NCBI GenBank assembly: GCA_030425425.1
Contig: JAUIAO010000012.1
Location: 46,335 to 110,334 of the forward strand
Direction of reading: 5' to 3'
Source of the DNA: Bacteroidia bacterium
GTDB lineage: Bacteria > Bacteroidota > Bacteroidia > Cytophagales > Cyclobacteriaceae
DNA length: 64,000 bases
The notes beneath the pieces were generated by a model that ran no database searches, was not told the origin of the DNA, and saw only the letters and a program-made list of their open reading frames with translations. The position numbers and the translations under genes are program-made. Position 1 is the stretch's first letter. Every line of letters begins with the position of its first letter. Below, piece by piece: positions 63,924 through 64,000 of this stretch.

Positions 63924-63998
63924 TTACAGAATTTCGTTTATGATTCTGTTGAATTTGGCAATGGTATCTTGCGAGTTGCTGAATGCAGAGATCGATAG
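63924..63998 (-). CDS. C-terminal end of a gene entering from the right
   Basis: The last 24 codons of a frame that continues past the window edge end with SQDTIAKFNRIINEIL and a TAA at 63924-63926. The residues look like a helical end of a receiver or kinase protein, but too little is visible to name it. Confidence 0.4.
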   Translation of the reverse strand, partial: LSISAFSNSQDTIAKFNRIINEIL

Positions 63999-64000
63999 TA

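Overview
The window looks like chromosome from a free-living member of the Bacteroidota, probably of the Cytophagales type. The support is indirect: many short lipoprotein signals ending in a lipobox cysteine, almost no Shine-Dalgarno sequences, families typical of that phylum (DUF4403-like, DUF6503-like, C10 peptidase, TPR-CHAT), soluble PAS kinases with Rcp1-like receivers, and at least one perfect TAnnTTTG promoter element. I saw no rRNA, tRNA, insertion sequence, prophage or CRISPR array.

Layout. 0-9.9 kb: the end-truncated TPR-CHAT protein, a GMC oxidoreductase, several lipoproteins and a secreted C10 cysteine protease translationally coupled to a small lipoprotein. 9.9-16.1 kb: lgt, trkH-trkA, an alanine-type symporter and a HEPN/nucleotidyltransferase pair. 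16.1-29.2 kb: a TesA-like esterase and YbbA-like ATPase whose expected permease partner lies 9 kb away; between them sit a type III polyketide synthase cluster (FAD oxidase, UbiA prenyltransferase, PKS, methyltransferase, SDR), a Phd/PIN toxin-antitoxin pair, and an ECF sigma factor operon. 29.2-35.8 kb: lipoproteins, a membrane protein that reads as an amino-acid-type dCache domain fused to a pentameric ligand-gated channel, and a cysteine desulfurase-xdhC-mocA operon for molybdenum cofactor insertion.

36.2-64 kb is a large two-component region: three versions of a module made of a long soluble PAS/GAF kinase followed by a REC-PAS-HisKA_3 hybrid kinase, with single-domain receivers, one extra hybrid kinase, and a single DNA-binding regulator of the NarL/LuxR type at 53282-53929. 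HisKA_3 kinases normally phosphorylate NarL-type regulators, so the three hybrids are natural candidates to feed this one regulator.

Directly downstream of the regulator is a 1.7 kb stretch without genes. It holds at least five successive modules, each with two copies of a 15-bp palindrome (TAGGT-N5-ACCTA) exactly 26 bp apart, then about 105-125 bp ending in a strong intrinsic terminator. The same paired sites stand before the regulator gene and before kinase/receiver genes, and a further single-box module lies at 35.9-36.2 kb. I read this as a tandem family of small RNAs activated by the NarL-type regulator, resembling in logic (not in sequence) the GacA-rsmXYZ system. This array and the Cache-channel fusion are the two most unusual things in the window.
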